From contig CM070548.1 in NCBI GenBank assembly GCA_036346405.1, forward strand, positions 89,797,333 to 89,861,332: DNA of 64,000 nucleotides, written 5' to 3'. This document shows, in pieces, positions 46,188-57,059 of this stretch. A model generated the notes under the pieces. It worked only from the letters and a program-made list of their open reading frames with translations, ran no database searches and was not told the origin of the DNA. A program made the position numbers and the translations under genes. The DNA is from Phyllostachys edulis. Taxonomy: Eukaryota > Streptophyta > Magnoliopsida > Poales > Poaceae. Every line of letters begins with the position of its first letter. Positions within the stretch are counted from its first letter, which is position 1.

Positions 46188-46397
46188 CACTTGTCATTGA
46201 ATTTAATTGTTACATGGTCTTTTCGCTTGCTCCCGGTTACTTGTGTTCTGTATAACATGGTACGTATAGTGAGAACTAGTGCTATATAACACAAATTCCA
46301 TAATTTATTAGTGCCATAGCATTCTGAAAAGCTAAAGTATACACATCAGCCGTTCCTTTTTTATTCAGTCAGCACACTTTAGCTGGATACGTACGGT

Positions 46398-46943
46398 CAG
46401 GGGCGGAGGCACCACCGGTCTTGCAGGGCGCCACAGACGGCTCCATCGGCGCCTGGTAACCCCTGGCTCCATCGACGGCGACGGCGGGCGAGGTGGCGAG
46501 CGGGGCCGATCGGGCGAGGCGATGAGCGCTGGGGAGGACGGAGGTCTGAGTCACCGAGCCACCAGCAAATTAGCCGAGGGCGAGGCGAGAAGCGGCCACC
46601 GAGGGCGAGGCCGAGGCGGCCGAGAGGAGGCGGGCGACGGCGAGCAACCGAGACTCCGAGAGGCCGAGGCGGCAGGCTGTGACGTAGCAAGAAGTGATCG
46701 GGTTGGAGGTAGGAGAGGCCGAGGCAGACCGAGCAGGGAGGCGCTGGGCGTGGCCGCTGCCAAGAGGAGGCCAGGCGGCCGGAGGCCGAGGGGCGGAGCC
46801 GCGCCCAGGCTGACTTGGGAGTGGTGGCGCCACTGCGGGCTGCGGCAGAAGAGATGGGGAAAGGGAGTGTGCTGTGCCAGCCCCAGCCAGAAGAACGAAA
46901 TAGGTTGAGTACCCCCTCTATTTCTGTCCTGCGTTCGCCACTA
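46398..46943. mobile_element. hAT MITE with perfect 8-bp target duplication
   Basis: The ends are CAGGGGCGGAGGC and GCGTTCGCCACTA (imperfect inverted repeats). CGTACGGT flanks both sides exactly (46390-46397 and 46944-46951). The 546-bp body is very GC-rich and has only composition-driven frames. It lies 210 bp after the stop of the GPI-protein gene, possibly in its 3' UTR or terminator region. Confidence 0.85.
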
Positions 46944-46951
46944 CGTACGGT

Positions 46952-47586
46952 CTAATCAAAATCCATTTGTTTCGCCTGCTTGTCTAGTCGCGTCGCCCTA
47001 TATACATACCCATCAAAGCAGGATTGAAACCAGGTTTGCTTAGCGACTCCGAACGAGAAAAACGGTTTGTTAATCTTTTTTGGAACTTGAGCAAAGCTCG
47101 TGCTTTATTCATCCGTGGCTACGTCCAGGGGTTCTCGTGCTATCTCGCTTCTCTCCAGAATCAAAATGCAAACGAAAAAATCGAGGAGAAGCCGAAAAGA
47201 GTGGAGCAACATCGCGTGAGATTTTGGACTCGATTTATATCAGTATAGCTAGAAATGAAAAGAGGGAATCTTAGACGAACAGGAGCATGCACGCATGCAA
47301 CTGTTGTCTCTCTATAATTCCTTACACTCCGATCACTCGTTGATCATGGTCGTTGCAGAATTGGTGGTATACTGGCACTGGCGACGATCTCGTCCGGCCG
47401 CCGAGAGCTGCTGCCACTTGTCGCCGGCGATGGGCGTCATCGGCATTCGCCGCCTTCGGCAATGAAGCGACGCCGGTCCAACTAGACTGGGCTGTTTATG
47501 GGCCATGATGCACCATGGCCCAACAACTCATGAGGCTGTCTACCTTTGTGATGCACCCGTGTATTCACTGGTTTGGGAGTATGCTA
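46952..47586. other. Non-coding stretch
   Basis: There are short frames only (47024-47274, +), unrecognised. No repeat structure was noticed. Confidence 0.3.
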
Positions 47587-47830
47587 CTGTCTCCGTCGTA
47601 GAATACTTGTACTTTTGATTTTTATCTTCTAGAAAGTTAAACTTTGACCTTTCATTTTATATTAATTTATTTATAAAAAATTTATGAAAATATAATACTA
47701 TAAAAATATTTGTTACACAAATCGAACTATGTCATTTTACTATAACCAAACTAAATATCTAGAAAAATATTAGTGATAAAAGATTATAAAATTTTACTGG
47801 TAAGTATGGAGTGTCAAGTGTTCGAGGGAG
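47587..47830. mobile_element. Stowaway (Tc1/mariner) MITE
   Basis: The left end CTGTCTCCGTCGTAGAATACTTG and right end CAAGTGTTCGAGGGAG are the familiar CTCCCTCCGTC-type Stowaway ends, somewhat diverged. TA dinucleotides flank it (47585-47586 and 47831-47832). The AT-rich body contains AAGTTAAACTTTGACC, a common Stowaway word. Confidence 0.75.
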
Positions 47831-47832
47831 TA

Positions 47833-48112
47833 TATTCTATATATTATAGTTGGGTATTCCCGGCAAATCCATTGGGCCACGTCATTCTCAAATCAGCAAC
47901 CTTCGCATCGATCAATTCCTGGTCGTAAGATGGAAGCCCTAGCCATCCTGGACCGTCAGATCAGTTCGCATGGGAGCGGACGGCTCTCTTTCCTTCACCT
48001 TCTCTCCCCCCGGTTTGAAGCCTCTCGAGTCTCGACTCCTTGCGTCCCTTCCCATCTCCCTCGACTCCCTCCCAACTCCTGCGTCGCCCCTCCTCTTCTC
48101 CAACGCCACCGC
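47833..48112 (+). other. CT-rich leader-like sequence cut by a gypsy element
   Basis: From 47930 there is a 61-codon frame without conserved motifs. The CT/CCG-rich composition resembles a grass 5' UTR or first exon and resumes at 53954 on the other side of the gypsy element. I do not recognise the locus. Confidence 0.3.
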
Positions 48113-48546
48113 TGACAGAGCCTGAAGATTCAGAGTTCTAAATATTTGATTCGGTAGTGATTTGCTGTGTGAGACGGAAGGGGACAATACTCTAGGGTTC
48201 TATGAGACCAATCTAACCACTTGACATAACGAATATGTTGTTTTTCATCCTTCTCATTCCACCACTTCTGGTTATATAGCTAGAGATTTAATTGAGTTCA
48301 ATTACAGCAAAGTGAAAGTAAAGACTGAATGGTAAAGACTTCGACAACCAAGTAAACGCCACAGTGAGTGCTGAATGGATTCTGAGCTGTTGGATCTATC
48401 TTCAAGGCGTCGCCTCCAATCCATACCCTCCCTTCCAGCTTAAGTGAATATGACGAAACGGTATCTTGAATGCCGACTTCTCTTTGCAGCTTCTTCCCCA
48501 GTTAACTTTAGAACTTCAGTTTTTCTCTAAAACACAGAGGCTAACA
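48113..48546 (-). repeat. 3' LTR of the gypsy element
   Basis: On the minus strand it starts TGTTAGCCTCTGTG and ends GGCTCTGTCA. It is nearly identical to 53519-53953. Confidence 0.92.
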
Positions 48547-48559
48547 TTCCTTCCCTCTT
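48547..48559 (-). promoter_or_regulatory. Polypurine tract of the gypsy element
   Basis: AAGAGGGAAGGAA on the minus strand directly precedes the 3' LTR. It primes plus-strand DNA synthesis. Confidence 0.8.
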
Positions 48560-48575
48560 GAATTCATCCTTGTCC

Positions 48576-51500
48576 TCAAGGTGCAAAGTTTGGAAAAGTG
48601 CTCCGAATGAAAGTCGTATCCTCCCAAGTGGCATCCTCAGGTCCCAAATTTAGCCACTGGATTAGCCACTGTGCAACCGGTTCATTTCGGCGAGGAACCA
48701 CTCTTCTATCTAGTACTGCCATTAGCTCGGTTTTAATCTTGCTGTCTTCTCCTACTAGAGGCAATCCGCGCATAGGAACTGCATGTGATCCCAAGTGTTT
48801 CTTCAGCTGACTCACATGAAATACGGGATGAATTGCAGTGTGATCAGGCAATTGTATTATACAAGCCACGGCACCTATTTTCTCCTGAACCCTGAAAGGA
48901 CCATAGAATCTTGATCTAAGCTTCAAAGAACCTCTCAAGCCGAAGGCTGTCTGCCTGTACGGTTGCATTTTGAGATATACCATATCCCCTACCTGAAGAT
49001 GTCTCTCAGATCGGTTTTTATCTGCAAAGTGTTTCATCCTTTCCTGTGCTTTGTGTAGATTAACCTTTGGTTCCTCCATCATTTTCACTTTCTGTTCAAC
49101 AGTCACCCTGGCCTCTTCAGACACATTACAGGGGATAGTGAGCTCTCTAATATGTGGGGGAGAATACCCATACAGAGCTTGGAATAGTGTGATCTTCAGA
49201 GAGGTATGATAGGATGTATTATACCACCACTCTGCCAATATTAACCATCCCATCCACTCTCTGGGTTCTTGAAATGTCATACTTCTCAGATATGACTCTA
49301 AGCATTGGTTCACTCTCTCCGTTTGCCCGTCCGTTTGTGGATGATAAGCACTACTCAATCTTAGAGATACCTTCATCAATCTAAAAATCTCTTGAAACAG
49401 GTGGCTAGTGAAAATCCCGTCCCGATCTGTCACAATAGTAATTGGCATCCCATGTAGTTAAAAGATGTTATCCATGAATACTTGTACAACTTGTTGCACT
49501 GAATAAGGGTGAGACAATGATAGAAAACGGGTGTACTTCGTGAACCTATCAACCACCACTAAGATTACCTCTTTTCCTCTTGATTTAGGCAAACCTTCTA
49601 TGAAGTCCATGCTGATGTGTGACCATGCCATGTCAGGTACCTCCAGTGGGTTCAGCAGCCCTGGGATATGGATGTGTTCTGATTTAGTGATCTGACAGAC
49701 AGGGCATTGAGAGACTAACAATTCCATGTCTTTTTTAAGCTTGGGCCAATAAAACAGTTTTTTAAGTCTATGATATGTAGCCCTCATTCCTGAATGGCCT
49801 CCCAAAGGTGATGAATGGAAAGAATCCAAAATTTTTGTTCTGCTATCATTTCCAACTCCAACATATATTCTTCCCTTGTATTTTATCAGTCCTGACTCCA
49901 TAGTATATCTGTTATCCACTCCAGCTTGCAACTGATCAGCATCCACCAGTTTCTCATAACAAGGGTCATTCACATAACTACCCTTCACATCCTCCACCCA
50001 TGCCGGCAAAATAGCAACAATGGCATGACAGTTCACTTCATCCTCCTGCGATATGGTAGTCCTTCTAGATAGTGCATCTGCTGCCACATTTTCCTTCCCT
50101 TTCTTATATTTCACTCTGTAATCAAACTCCATTAGCTTAAGGAGTAATTTGTGTTGTATTCCCTCTACCAATCTCTGTGTGGTAATGTATTTAAAACTCT
50201 TTTGGTCTGTTCTGATTACCACTTGATTGCCCAATAGATAGTGTCTCAATTTCTTTAATGCTTCAAGAATAGCCATAGCTTCTTTCTCATATATTGATTG
50301 GGCTGCTGCCCTTACACCCAAGGTTTTGCTATAAAAAGCAATGGGTTTGCCCTCTTGCATCAAAACTGCCCCCAATCTAGTTCCACATGCATCCGTTTCT
50401 AATATAAAAGGTTTGGAGAAATCAAGGAGTGTTAAAACTGGACACGTGGTCATAGCCCTTTTCAGGGTGTCAAAAGCTATAGACTACGCTTCTTCCCACT
50501 TGAACGAATCCTTCTTCAAGATATCAAAGAGTGGTTTGCAGAACCTTCCATACCCTCTCACGAATCTCCTATAATAACCAGTTAGACCCAAAAATCCTTT
50601 CAACTTGGTTACAGTGTCAGGAATAGGCCAGTTCACCACATCTGCTATCTTTCTAGGATCTGTAGCCACTCCAGATCCACTGATAACATGACCCAAATAT
50701 CCTATTTTAGCCATGGCAAAACAACACTTACTTCTTTTTGCCTTTAACTGGTTCTGCCTCGGTATCTGCAAGGCCTGCTGTAAATGCTTAACATGGTCTG
50801 TTTGATCCTTGCTATAAACCAGGATGTTATCAAAGAATACAAGTATAAACTTCCTCAATTGATTTCCAATGATTTGATTCATGAGAGACTAGAAGGTGGC
50901 CGGTGCATTGGTCAACCCAAAAGGCATGACAGTGTACTCATAATGACCAAGGTGAGTCCTAAAGGCTGTCTTATGGATATCCTCCTCCACCATCCTGATT
51001 TGATGGTATCCTGACCTGAGATCAAGCTAAGAAAAAATGGTTGCCCCATGTAACTCATCAAGTAAATCCTCTATGATTGGCATAGGAAATTTGTTCTTAA
51101 CTGTCATCGAATTGAGTTGTCTATAGTCTACACACAACCTCCAAGAACCATCCTTCTTCCTTACCATAATAGCCGGGAAAGAGTAAGGACTCACACTAGC
51201 ATGGATCTCTTCTGACTCCAGTAGCTGTCTGATGGTATCCTCCATGGCATCCTTTTGGTGATGTGGTGTTCTATACGGTTTGATATTAGGAGGATCTGTA
51301 TTGCTCTTTAATGGTATAGAATGAGCACACTCTCTTTTGAGTGGTAAGCCCTTTGGCTCATCAAAAACCTTAGCATACTGCTGTAGCAGATCCTGTACTT
51401 CTCTGGGTAGTTCTTTGGATTCCTGAAGTTCTTATTCTTGAACCCAATTAACCTGAATCATACAGCCCAGCACTTCTGTTCTCAATATTTTTCCCAACTT

Positions 51501-51926
51501 GGTGGCACCCACGATGTGATTTTTCTCTGGAATGTAGTTATCCTTGAAAACCTCCACCTTGCCCTCTTTGTTTATAGTCTATTCTCTAGTCTTAAGATTC
51601 ATTCCAATTGGTCTATGATCATAAATCCAGTCTGCTCTGAGAATAACATCATAACTTCCAAGTTTCAACAATTGGAAAGAAGTTGTAAATGTACATCCTT
51701 GCACCCTGTAAGTTACCTTCTCAATTCTAACACTGGTACATAATTCACCACCTCTAGCCACTATTACCTTCTTTGATGGTTGATATATTAATCTACAACC
51801 ACTCCTGACAGTGAACTCATGGTCCATAAAAGAGTTGGTACTCCCGCTGTCCACTAACATCATTGCTTGTTTCCCCCCAAAAACCGTCCTTAGCAAAAAA
51901 GTTGCAGGACCTGAGATTCCCTTCAT
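48576..51926 (-). pseudogene. Gypsy pol: protease, RT, RNase H, integrase, chromodomain-like tail
   Basis: Protease: 'MLVDSGSTNSFMD' (D-S/T-G, 51926-51579). RT: 'SPYSFPAIMVRKKDGSWRLC' with 'VDYRQLN', a stop, 'LDLRSGYHQIRM', 'MPFGLTNAPATF', a stop, then 'FFDNILVYS', where the second catalytic Asp of F-D-D is Asn. RNase H: 'LETDACGTRLGAVLMQ', 'YEKEAMAILEALKKLRHYL' and 'KENVAADALSRR'. Integrase: zinc-binding 'HSGMRATYHRLKKLFYW' and 'CPVCQITK', the first catalytic Asp region 'SMDFIEGLPKS', and 'TDRDGIFTSHLF' and 'SAYHPQTDGQTERVNQCLES'. The C-terminus 'PVAQWLIQWLNLGPEDATWE' is chromodomain-like. At least five in-frame stops interrupt the reading, and the FDD to FDN change would by itself inactivate the polymerase. 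Confidence 0.9.
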
Positions 51927-52049
51927 GGCATTGCTAGAATCACCAATAACTATTCATTCTCCAGCTTTTCATCAGTCTCTTCTGGGCTTCCAGTGGCTGT
52001 GACAAACCCTGGTTCTTTAGCCAACTCGGATTCCTCAGGACTCTCAGCT

Positions 52050-53517
52050 GTCTCTTCCTCTCCTTGCATCAAAATAATGTGTAATGCCTTCTTGACCTTG
52101 CATTTCAGATTATGCCCAGGAACCCATGGCTCATTACAATGCCAACAAGTCCTTTTGCTACCTTCCTATATATGATTTTTCTCTTTCTCATTTCCTTCAA
52201 CATTCATTCCTCTAACAGGACCAATTCTGAAATTTGTGGTGTTCGTTTTGCTCCTGTTAAACCCACCTGAGTGGCTGGTTCTTTTAGCCTGTACTGACTT
52301 TTCTTCCAACTTAGCAAACCAATATGCCTCCAACAATCCTTTTGGTTGATGCATGCTAACCCAATATTTAATTTTTTTTCCTTCAAACCACCAATGAAAC
52401 AACTCAATAAGAACGCTTCCTGCAAGTATAGATGATCTCTTCTCACTAACTCAACACACTTCTCAAAGTAGTCAATATATTTGCTGACATTACTAATGTG
52501 TTTCATGGTTTGTAACCTCTCAACTGCCTCATGTGCACTGGCCTCTGAAAATCGATCTGACAACATTGCACCCAACTGTTGCCAGTTCAGAACCTGCTAG
52601 GGTATGCCAATTCCTTTAAACCAGGTATGAGCCTTTCCTGAAAAATGTCCAGTAGCAATGTTTACCCACTGCTCCCTAGGAGTTCCAGCCATCTCGAAAA
52701 ACTTTTCACACTGCTCCAGCCATCCACTTGGTTCCTCTCTTGAGTACAAGGGTAGTTCAAGTTTTGGCCCTCTTATAACTGCATCAGTATATTGATGACC
52801 ACCACTACCATGGTTCCAATTCATTCCTCCGTTCGGACCTACCAAGTTCACTCCAGGATAGTTTGAGGTATACATTCCTCCTTGGGAGGGTAAGGCTGTA
52901 TCATTGTATGGATTAGCATTCATCGATGGGTGATAATACACCGGAGCCGAAACAGCTGGAGTAGTAGATTGCCAATTCCATGGCAGTACAGCAAGTACCC
53001 CTGGTCCCTGATGAAATCCGGAACTACTCATCATGGGTACTGCTACAGACGGAAGTAATGTTCTCCTGTGAACTTCACCTGCCCATTCACCAAGGTCTAC
53101 TTGCGAGGTGGTTCTAATCGCTGGAGAAAAAACTGGTGAAAGAATCGGTATTACCGTATTTGGCTCCACGAAGAAGGATGTCTGCACTCCAGTCCTTCTG
53201 TTATGCTTAGGATTCCAAGCGATGTCCACTTCCAGATTTGAAAGTCTCGACCCTCCTTCTCTGGACTCAGTTACCATCGCTTCAGCACCAGACCTTGAGG
53301 ATTGAGAAAAGTTAGCAACTAACAGATTCTTGATCTCTACCCTGTTTTCCATTTCAATTTCTCCTCCATCGATCGAGCCATGTGATCGAGTCTTCGCCCC
53401 TATCAAAAATTCAGATCTGTCTAAGCTTAGGGATTTTACGGCAGCAAAAGTTTTCGCTTGCTCCAACCTTCGCTCTTGTAGATCACCACGCCTCGGACGT
53501 GTGTGCTCTGATACCAA
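52050..53517 (-). pseudogene. Gypsy gag (capsid and zinc knuckle)
   Basis: The start is ATG at 53517 (minus), only a few bases inside the primer-binding site; it also overlaps that site, so the true start may lie further in. The capsid-like core is 'LPLYSREEPSGWLEQCEKFF' with 'TWFKGIGIP', a stop at about 52597, then 'LSDRFSEASAHEAVERLQTM'. A zinc knuckle 'CWHCNEPWVPGHNLKC' (C-x2-C-x7-H-x3-C) lies at about 52098-52145 in another frame. The interior region 53000-53400 is low-complexity and variable. Stops and a frameshift separate the parts. Confidence 0.8.
53505..53516 (-). promoter_or_regulatory. Primer-binding site of the gypsy element
   Basis: TGGTATCAGAGC on the minus strand, complementary to the 3' end of initiator methionine tRNA, 2 bases from the 5' LTR. 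Confidence 0.85.
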
Positions 53518-53518
53518 A

Positions 53519-53953
53519 TGATAGAGCCTGAAGATTCAGAGTTCTTAATATTTGATTCGGTAGTGATTTGCCGTGTGAGACGGAAGGGGACAGTACTCTA
53601 GGGTTCTACGAGACCAATCTAACTACTTGACATAACGACTATCTTGTTTTTCATCCTTCTCATTCCACCACTTCTGGTTATATAGCCAGAGATTTAACTG
53701 AGTTCAATTACAGCAAAGTGAAAGTAAAGACTGAATGGTAAAGACTTCGACAACCAAGTAAACGCCTCAGTGAGTGCTGAATGGATTTTGAGCCGTTGGA
53801 TCTATCTTCAAGGCGTCGCCTCCAATCCATACCCTCCCTTCCAGCTTAAGTGAATACGATGAAACGGTATCTTGAATGCCAACTTCTCTTTGCAACTCCT
53901 TCCCCAGTTAACTTCAGAGCTTCAGTTTTTCTCTGAAACACAGGGGCCTGACA
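53519..53953 (-). repeat. 5' LTR of the gypsy element
   Basis: On the minus strand it starts TGTCAGGCCCCTGTG and ends GGCTCTATCA, nearly identical to 48113-48546. Confidence 0.92.
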
Positions 53954-54700
53954 GCCGCTTTGCCTGCTTCCACGCCGCACCACCACCGCTTCGCCCGCTT
54001 TCGCGCTGCACCACCACCGCTACCACCGAACACCATCCCTCCTAGCGCATCCGACCTCACCTCCGCCGCCGTCGACCATGGAAGGCCTAATCCGGCTGCG
54101 GACAACCTCAGATCCAGCCGGATCTGCCCCCCCCCCCCCGCGCCGTCAGCTCCTGCTCTTCGTCGCCGCCTTCTTCGCCCCCTTACCGCCCCTCCACCTT
54201 CTCCGTGTAGCCACCTTCTTACCTCCCCCACTCCCCGCCACCTCCAACAACGGCAAGGTGGCGCAACGGTGAAGCATACACGAGCACCCCACGTTCAAGG
54301 AGTCGGTGAAGCCATTTCAGATGGCACATTATGACGGGGATGAGGATGGTGGCCAAAACAGGCAGGGTAGAGGCAACAGCCGAGGAGAGGAAAAGCTCAC
54401 CAGCGGCGAACTCAGACGGCTTCACGGCCTAGTTAGCTAGCTCATGAGAACCGCATGGCTAAGATGATCTTCACGATGGTGGCGTCCCAGTCTAGGTTCC
54501 GTGAGATGGGCTGTCGACGGCTCTGGCCATGGCTTGGCGGTGGAGCACATGGTGGCGAGCTTCGGGAGAGGTCCAGCTTTGGTGAGGGCAAGTAGAGGAT
54601 TAGTGTGGTGAGGTGGATCTGGTGACACGGGAGGAGAAGCTCAGGGAAGATAGCCCCCTCTCTGAATCAATTGTAAAAATTGGATAAGCAGGGATGTGAC
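53954..54700. other. GC-rich flank of the gypsy element
   Basis: It is CCG/CCA-rich to about 54260 and then mixed. It continues the CT-rich sequence that ends at 48112. The frames (53960-54334 +, 53914-54231 -) have no known motifs. It may be the disrupted first exon of a host gene, but no family is recognised. A C-run lies at 54127-54139. Confidence 0.3.
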
Positions 54701-54714
54701 ACATCCAACCCCAG

Positions 54715-55750
54715 AGGTATAGTGAAGATAGTGCCGCACGGCAAAGGAACAGTGGTCGAATGGTTTCGAAAAACCATTAAAAATGATGTTTGATACTATT
54801 TAAATACTATTTGAAACACTATGTATAGCATTATTTAACACTTTTAAAAAAACAAGCAATAGCATTTTTTATTTGAATTTTTTTCTTATTTTTTTACCTT
54901 GCGGTATTAGCTTCAAATGTATTATCACGTGTACCCAAAAAAAATCCACAATTTTTTCCCATAAAATCACGGTGCAGCAAGCATAATCTCCTTGAAGCAG
55001 CAACGATTCGTCGGACGAGGCAGCAACATCGGTGGGTAGTAGTACACCATTACTCGCTGCGGCGGCGGGGTGCATGTGCACCCATGCTTGGTGCGGGAGC
55101 GCGAGCACAACATTCCTCACGAACTACGCGCAAGTGCAACACTTGGAGGCCAACCCTGCGCCACACCTGCACCAGCAAGCGACGCAAGCAAGTAGGAGGC
55201 AAGCTAACCCTCAGCAAGGGTACATGCTTGCGTCACTTGTTGGTACTGGTGCGACACAAGATTCGCCTTGAAGTGCTGCACCTGCGTGCGGTTCGTGAGG
55301 GATGTGGTGTCTGCGCTCCCGTACCAAGCATAGGTGCACATGCACCCCCACCGCCGCGGCTGGTGAGGCTGTACTACTACCCACTACCACGGCCGGTGAT
55401 GGTGTACTACTGCTCGCCGCTGTCGCCTCGTCTGACGAATCATTGCTACCTCAAGGAGATTGTGCTTGCTGCATCATGATTTCATGTGAAAATTTGTGGA
55501 ATTTTTTGGTACATGCGATAATACATTTGTAGCTGCGAGTGTGTGGTAAAAAAACAAGAAGAAAAAATTCAAAGAAAAAAATGCTCTCGACTGAATTGTT
55601 TTAAGTGTTAAATAGTGTTATACATAGTATTTTAAATAGTATCAAATAGTACCAAATAGTATCAAAAATCATTTTTTATGGTTTTTTCAAACCATTCGGT
55701 CGCTCGTTCCTTTGTCGTGCCCTAGAGGCATGGCACTACCTTTACCGTGC
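54715..55750. repeat. Near-closed inverted repeat (hairpin) of about 1 kb
   Basis: The left arm (54715-55190) matches the reverse complement of the right arm (55225-55750) almost throughout, leaving a loop of about 34 bases. Paired landmarks include GACGCAAGCA / TGCTTGCGTC at the loop, ATTCCTCACGAAC / GTTCGTGAGGGAT, CCATGCTTGGTGCGGGAGCG / CGCTCCCGTACCAAGCATAG, and AGCAAGCATAATCTCCTTGA / CAAGGAGATTGTGCTTGCTG. Near the outer ends, GAATGGTTTCGAAAAACCAT pairs with ATGGTTTTTTCAAACCATTC. No protein is convincing. It may be a fold-back or MITE-like element; a transcript would fold into a long double-stranded stem. Confidence 0.75.
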
Positions 55751-56640
55751 CTCTTAGGGCCGGATTTCACTACGCCCGTGCCCCTGGAGCACGGTGGAGG
55801 CATGTCCGATCCCAGGGGCACGGACAAGCCATGTGTAACGTCCTCGCTTGTTTGTGATGCTATTTTTGCAATTGATTCGGAGAGGGGGCTATTTTTGTTA
55901 ATTCACACGCCAACAGTGCCAAATGCGCCAAAAACTCGGATTGGGCCGGTCGAGCTGACTCTGTGAAGCAACAAAGAGGTAGTGGAACTAAAAGTACAAC
56001 CAATTTGTTTGGCAAGATGGAGAAATTTGGCGGGGACGGTGGCGAGGGAGATAAATAGTGGATGGCACTGCCTTGAACGACGAAGAACTCCGGCAATGCT
56101 TCTGCCAAGATAGTGCAAGCACAGCGTAGAACGTGGAACATGTAAGCTACAAGTGTTAGTAGTTTGAATAGAAGAGGTCGAAGATGGCCGAAATGGAGAC
56201 GCGATGGCCGTGACGGACATGAAACAAGGAAGGTCGGCGGCGATGGCTCTAAAATAAAACCGGCCAAAGGAGGTACACTGAGCATCATGAAGTAGAGGCG
56301 GCTCTGGTGATGCGAATGGCGCGGCCTGAAGTCGAGACGGTGGTGGTGCCACGAGGCCGTCGAGCTGGATTAACAGAGGGGTCGGCAAGCATCAGTTGGC
56401 CAAGGCAAAGGCGTCGATGTGCTCGGTCTAGACAAAAAGGGCATGTAGCAATCTGACATCGTGCACGACAAGTTCACGGCGGCAACATCACTGTGGTGGT
56501 CTGGGCTTGAATAGAGGGAGTTTTTGGCTTTGATGTCGACATAGAGCTATATTTGCTTTTGTGCACGTAAACAATGCACCATGAAGTTGCCGGTGGGCGA
56601 CACATCTCCGACTCTGCACGTCGGGCGCCTAAAGTGTTAA
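55751..56640. other. Unassigned stretch beside the hairpin
   Basis: A short inner palindrome-like zone (GTGCCCCTGGAGCACGG / CCCAGGGGCACGG) lies at 55779-55829. The rest has minus-strand frames (55860-56388) without known motifs. Confidence 0.3.
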
Positions 56641-56649
56641 TTTAGTCCT

Positions 56650-57000
56650 ACTTAGGCAGTCCAAATTTATCAGTCATAATTAATTAGTCGTAGTTAGTTA
56701 ATCGTAGTTAACTAGTCGTGATTAATTAGTCGAAATTAATTAGTCATAGTTAGTCAATCCTAGTTAATTAGTCGTAGTTAGTCAGTCTTACTTAATTAGT
56801 CATAATTAATTTAGTCGTAGTTAGTTAGTCATGATGAATCAGTCGTAGTTAATTAGTCGTAGTTAATGTGGTCATACTTAGTTAGTCGTAGTTAGTTAGT
56901 CATAATCAATTAGTTGTAGTTAGTTAGTCGTGGTTAATTTAGTCATAATTAATTAGTCATATTTAGTTAGTTGTAATTTATTAGTCGTAAAGAACAGTTA
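56650..57000. repeat. Minisatellite of TTAGTCGTAGTTA-like units
   Basis: About 350 bp of degenerate units close to TAATTAGTCGTAGTTAG, spaced about 11-12 bases with variable fusion. The array ends just upstream of the transposon-like protein at 57060. Confidence 0.8.
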
Positions 57001-57059
57001 ATTGCTCGTAACATGTGTATTGGATTGTTGTGGCTTTAAGAAATGCCCAACATGCATGT

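Larger units (their letters stand above)
48113..53953 (-). mobile_element. Full-length Ty3/gypsy chromovirus-like retrotransposon
   Basis: Two LTRs of about 434 bp (48113-48546 and 53519-53953) flank a gag-pol region on the minus strand. The target pentamers ACCGC (48108-48112) and GCCGC (53954-53958) differ at one base. Primer-binding site TGGTATCAGAGC (initiator Met tRNA) lies 2 bases inside the 5' LTR, and a purine tract lies next to the 3' LTR. Domain order protease-RT-RNase H-integrase plus a chromodomain-like C-terminus places it among chromoviruses. The LTRs differ at about 24 sites by eye (about 5-6%), suggesting insertion on the order of 2 million years ago at usual grass rates. Multiple stops make it non-autonomous now. 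Confidence 0.92.

Noticed and set aside
46397..46908. Frames of up to 128 codons in the hAT MITE
   Set aside because: Inside a 546-bp MITE with an exact target duplication; open only because of high GC content.
55860..56388. Two overlapping minus-strand frames of 142 and 161 codons
   Set aside because: Overlapping frames without motifs and beside repeats; not supported as a gene.
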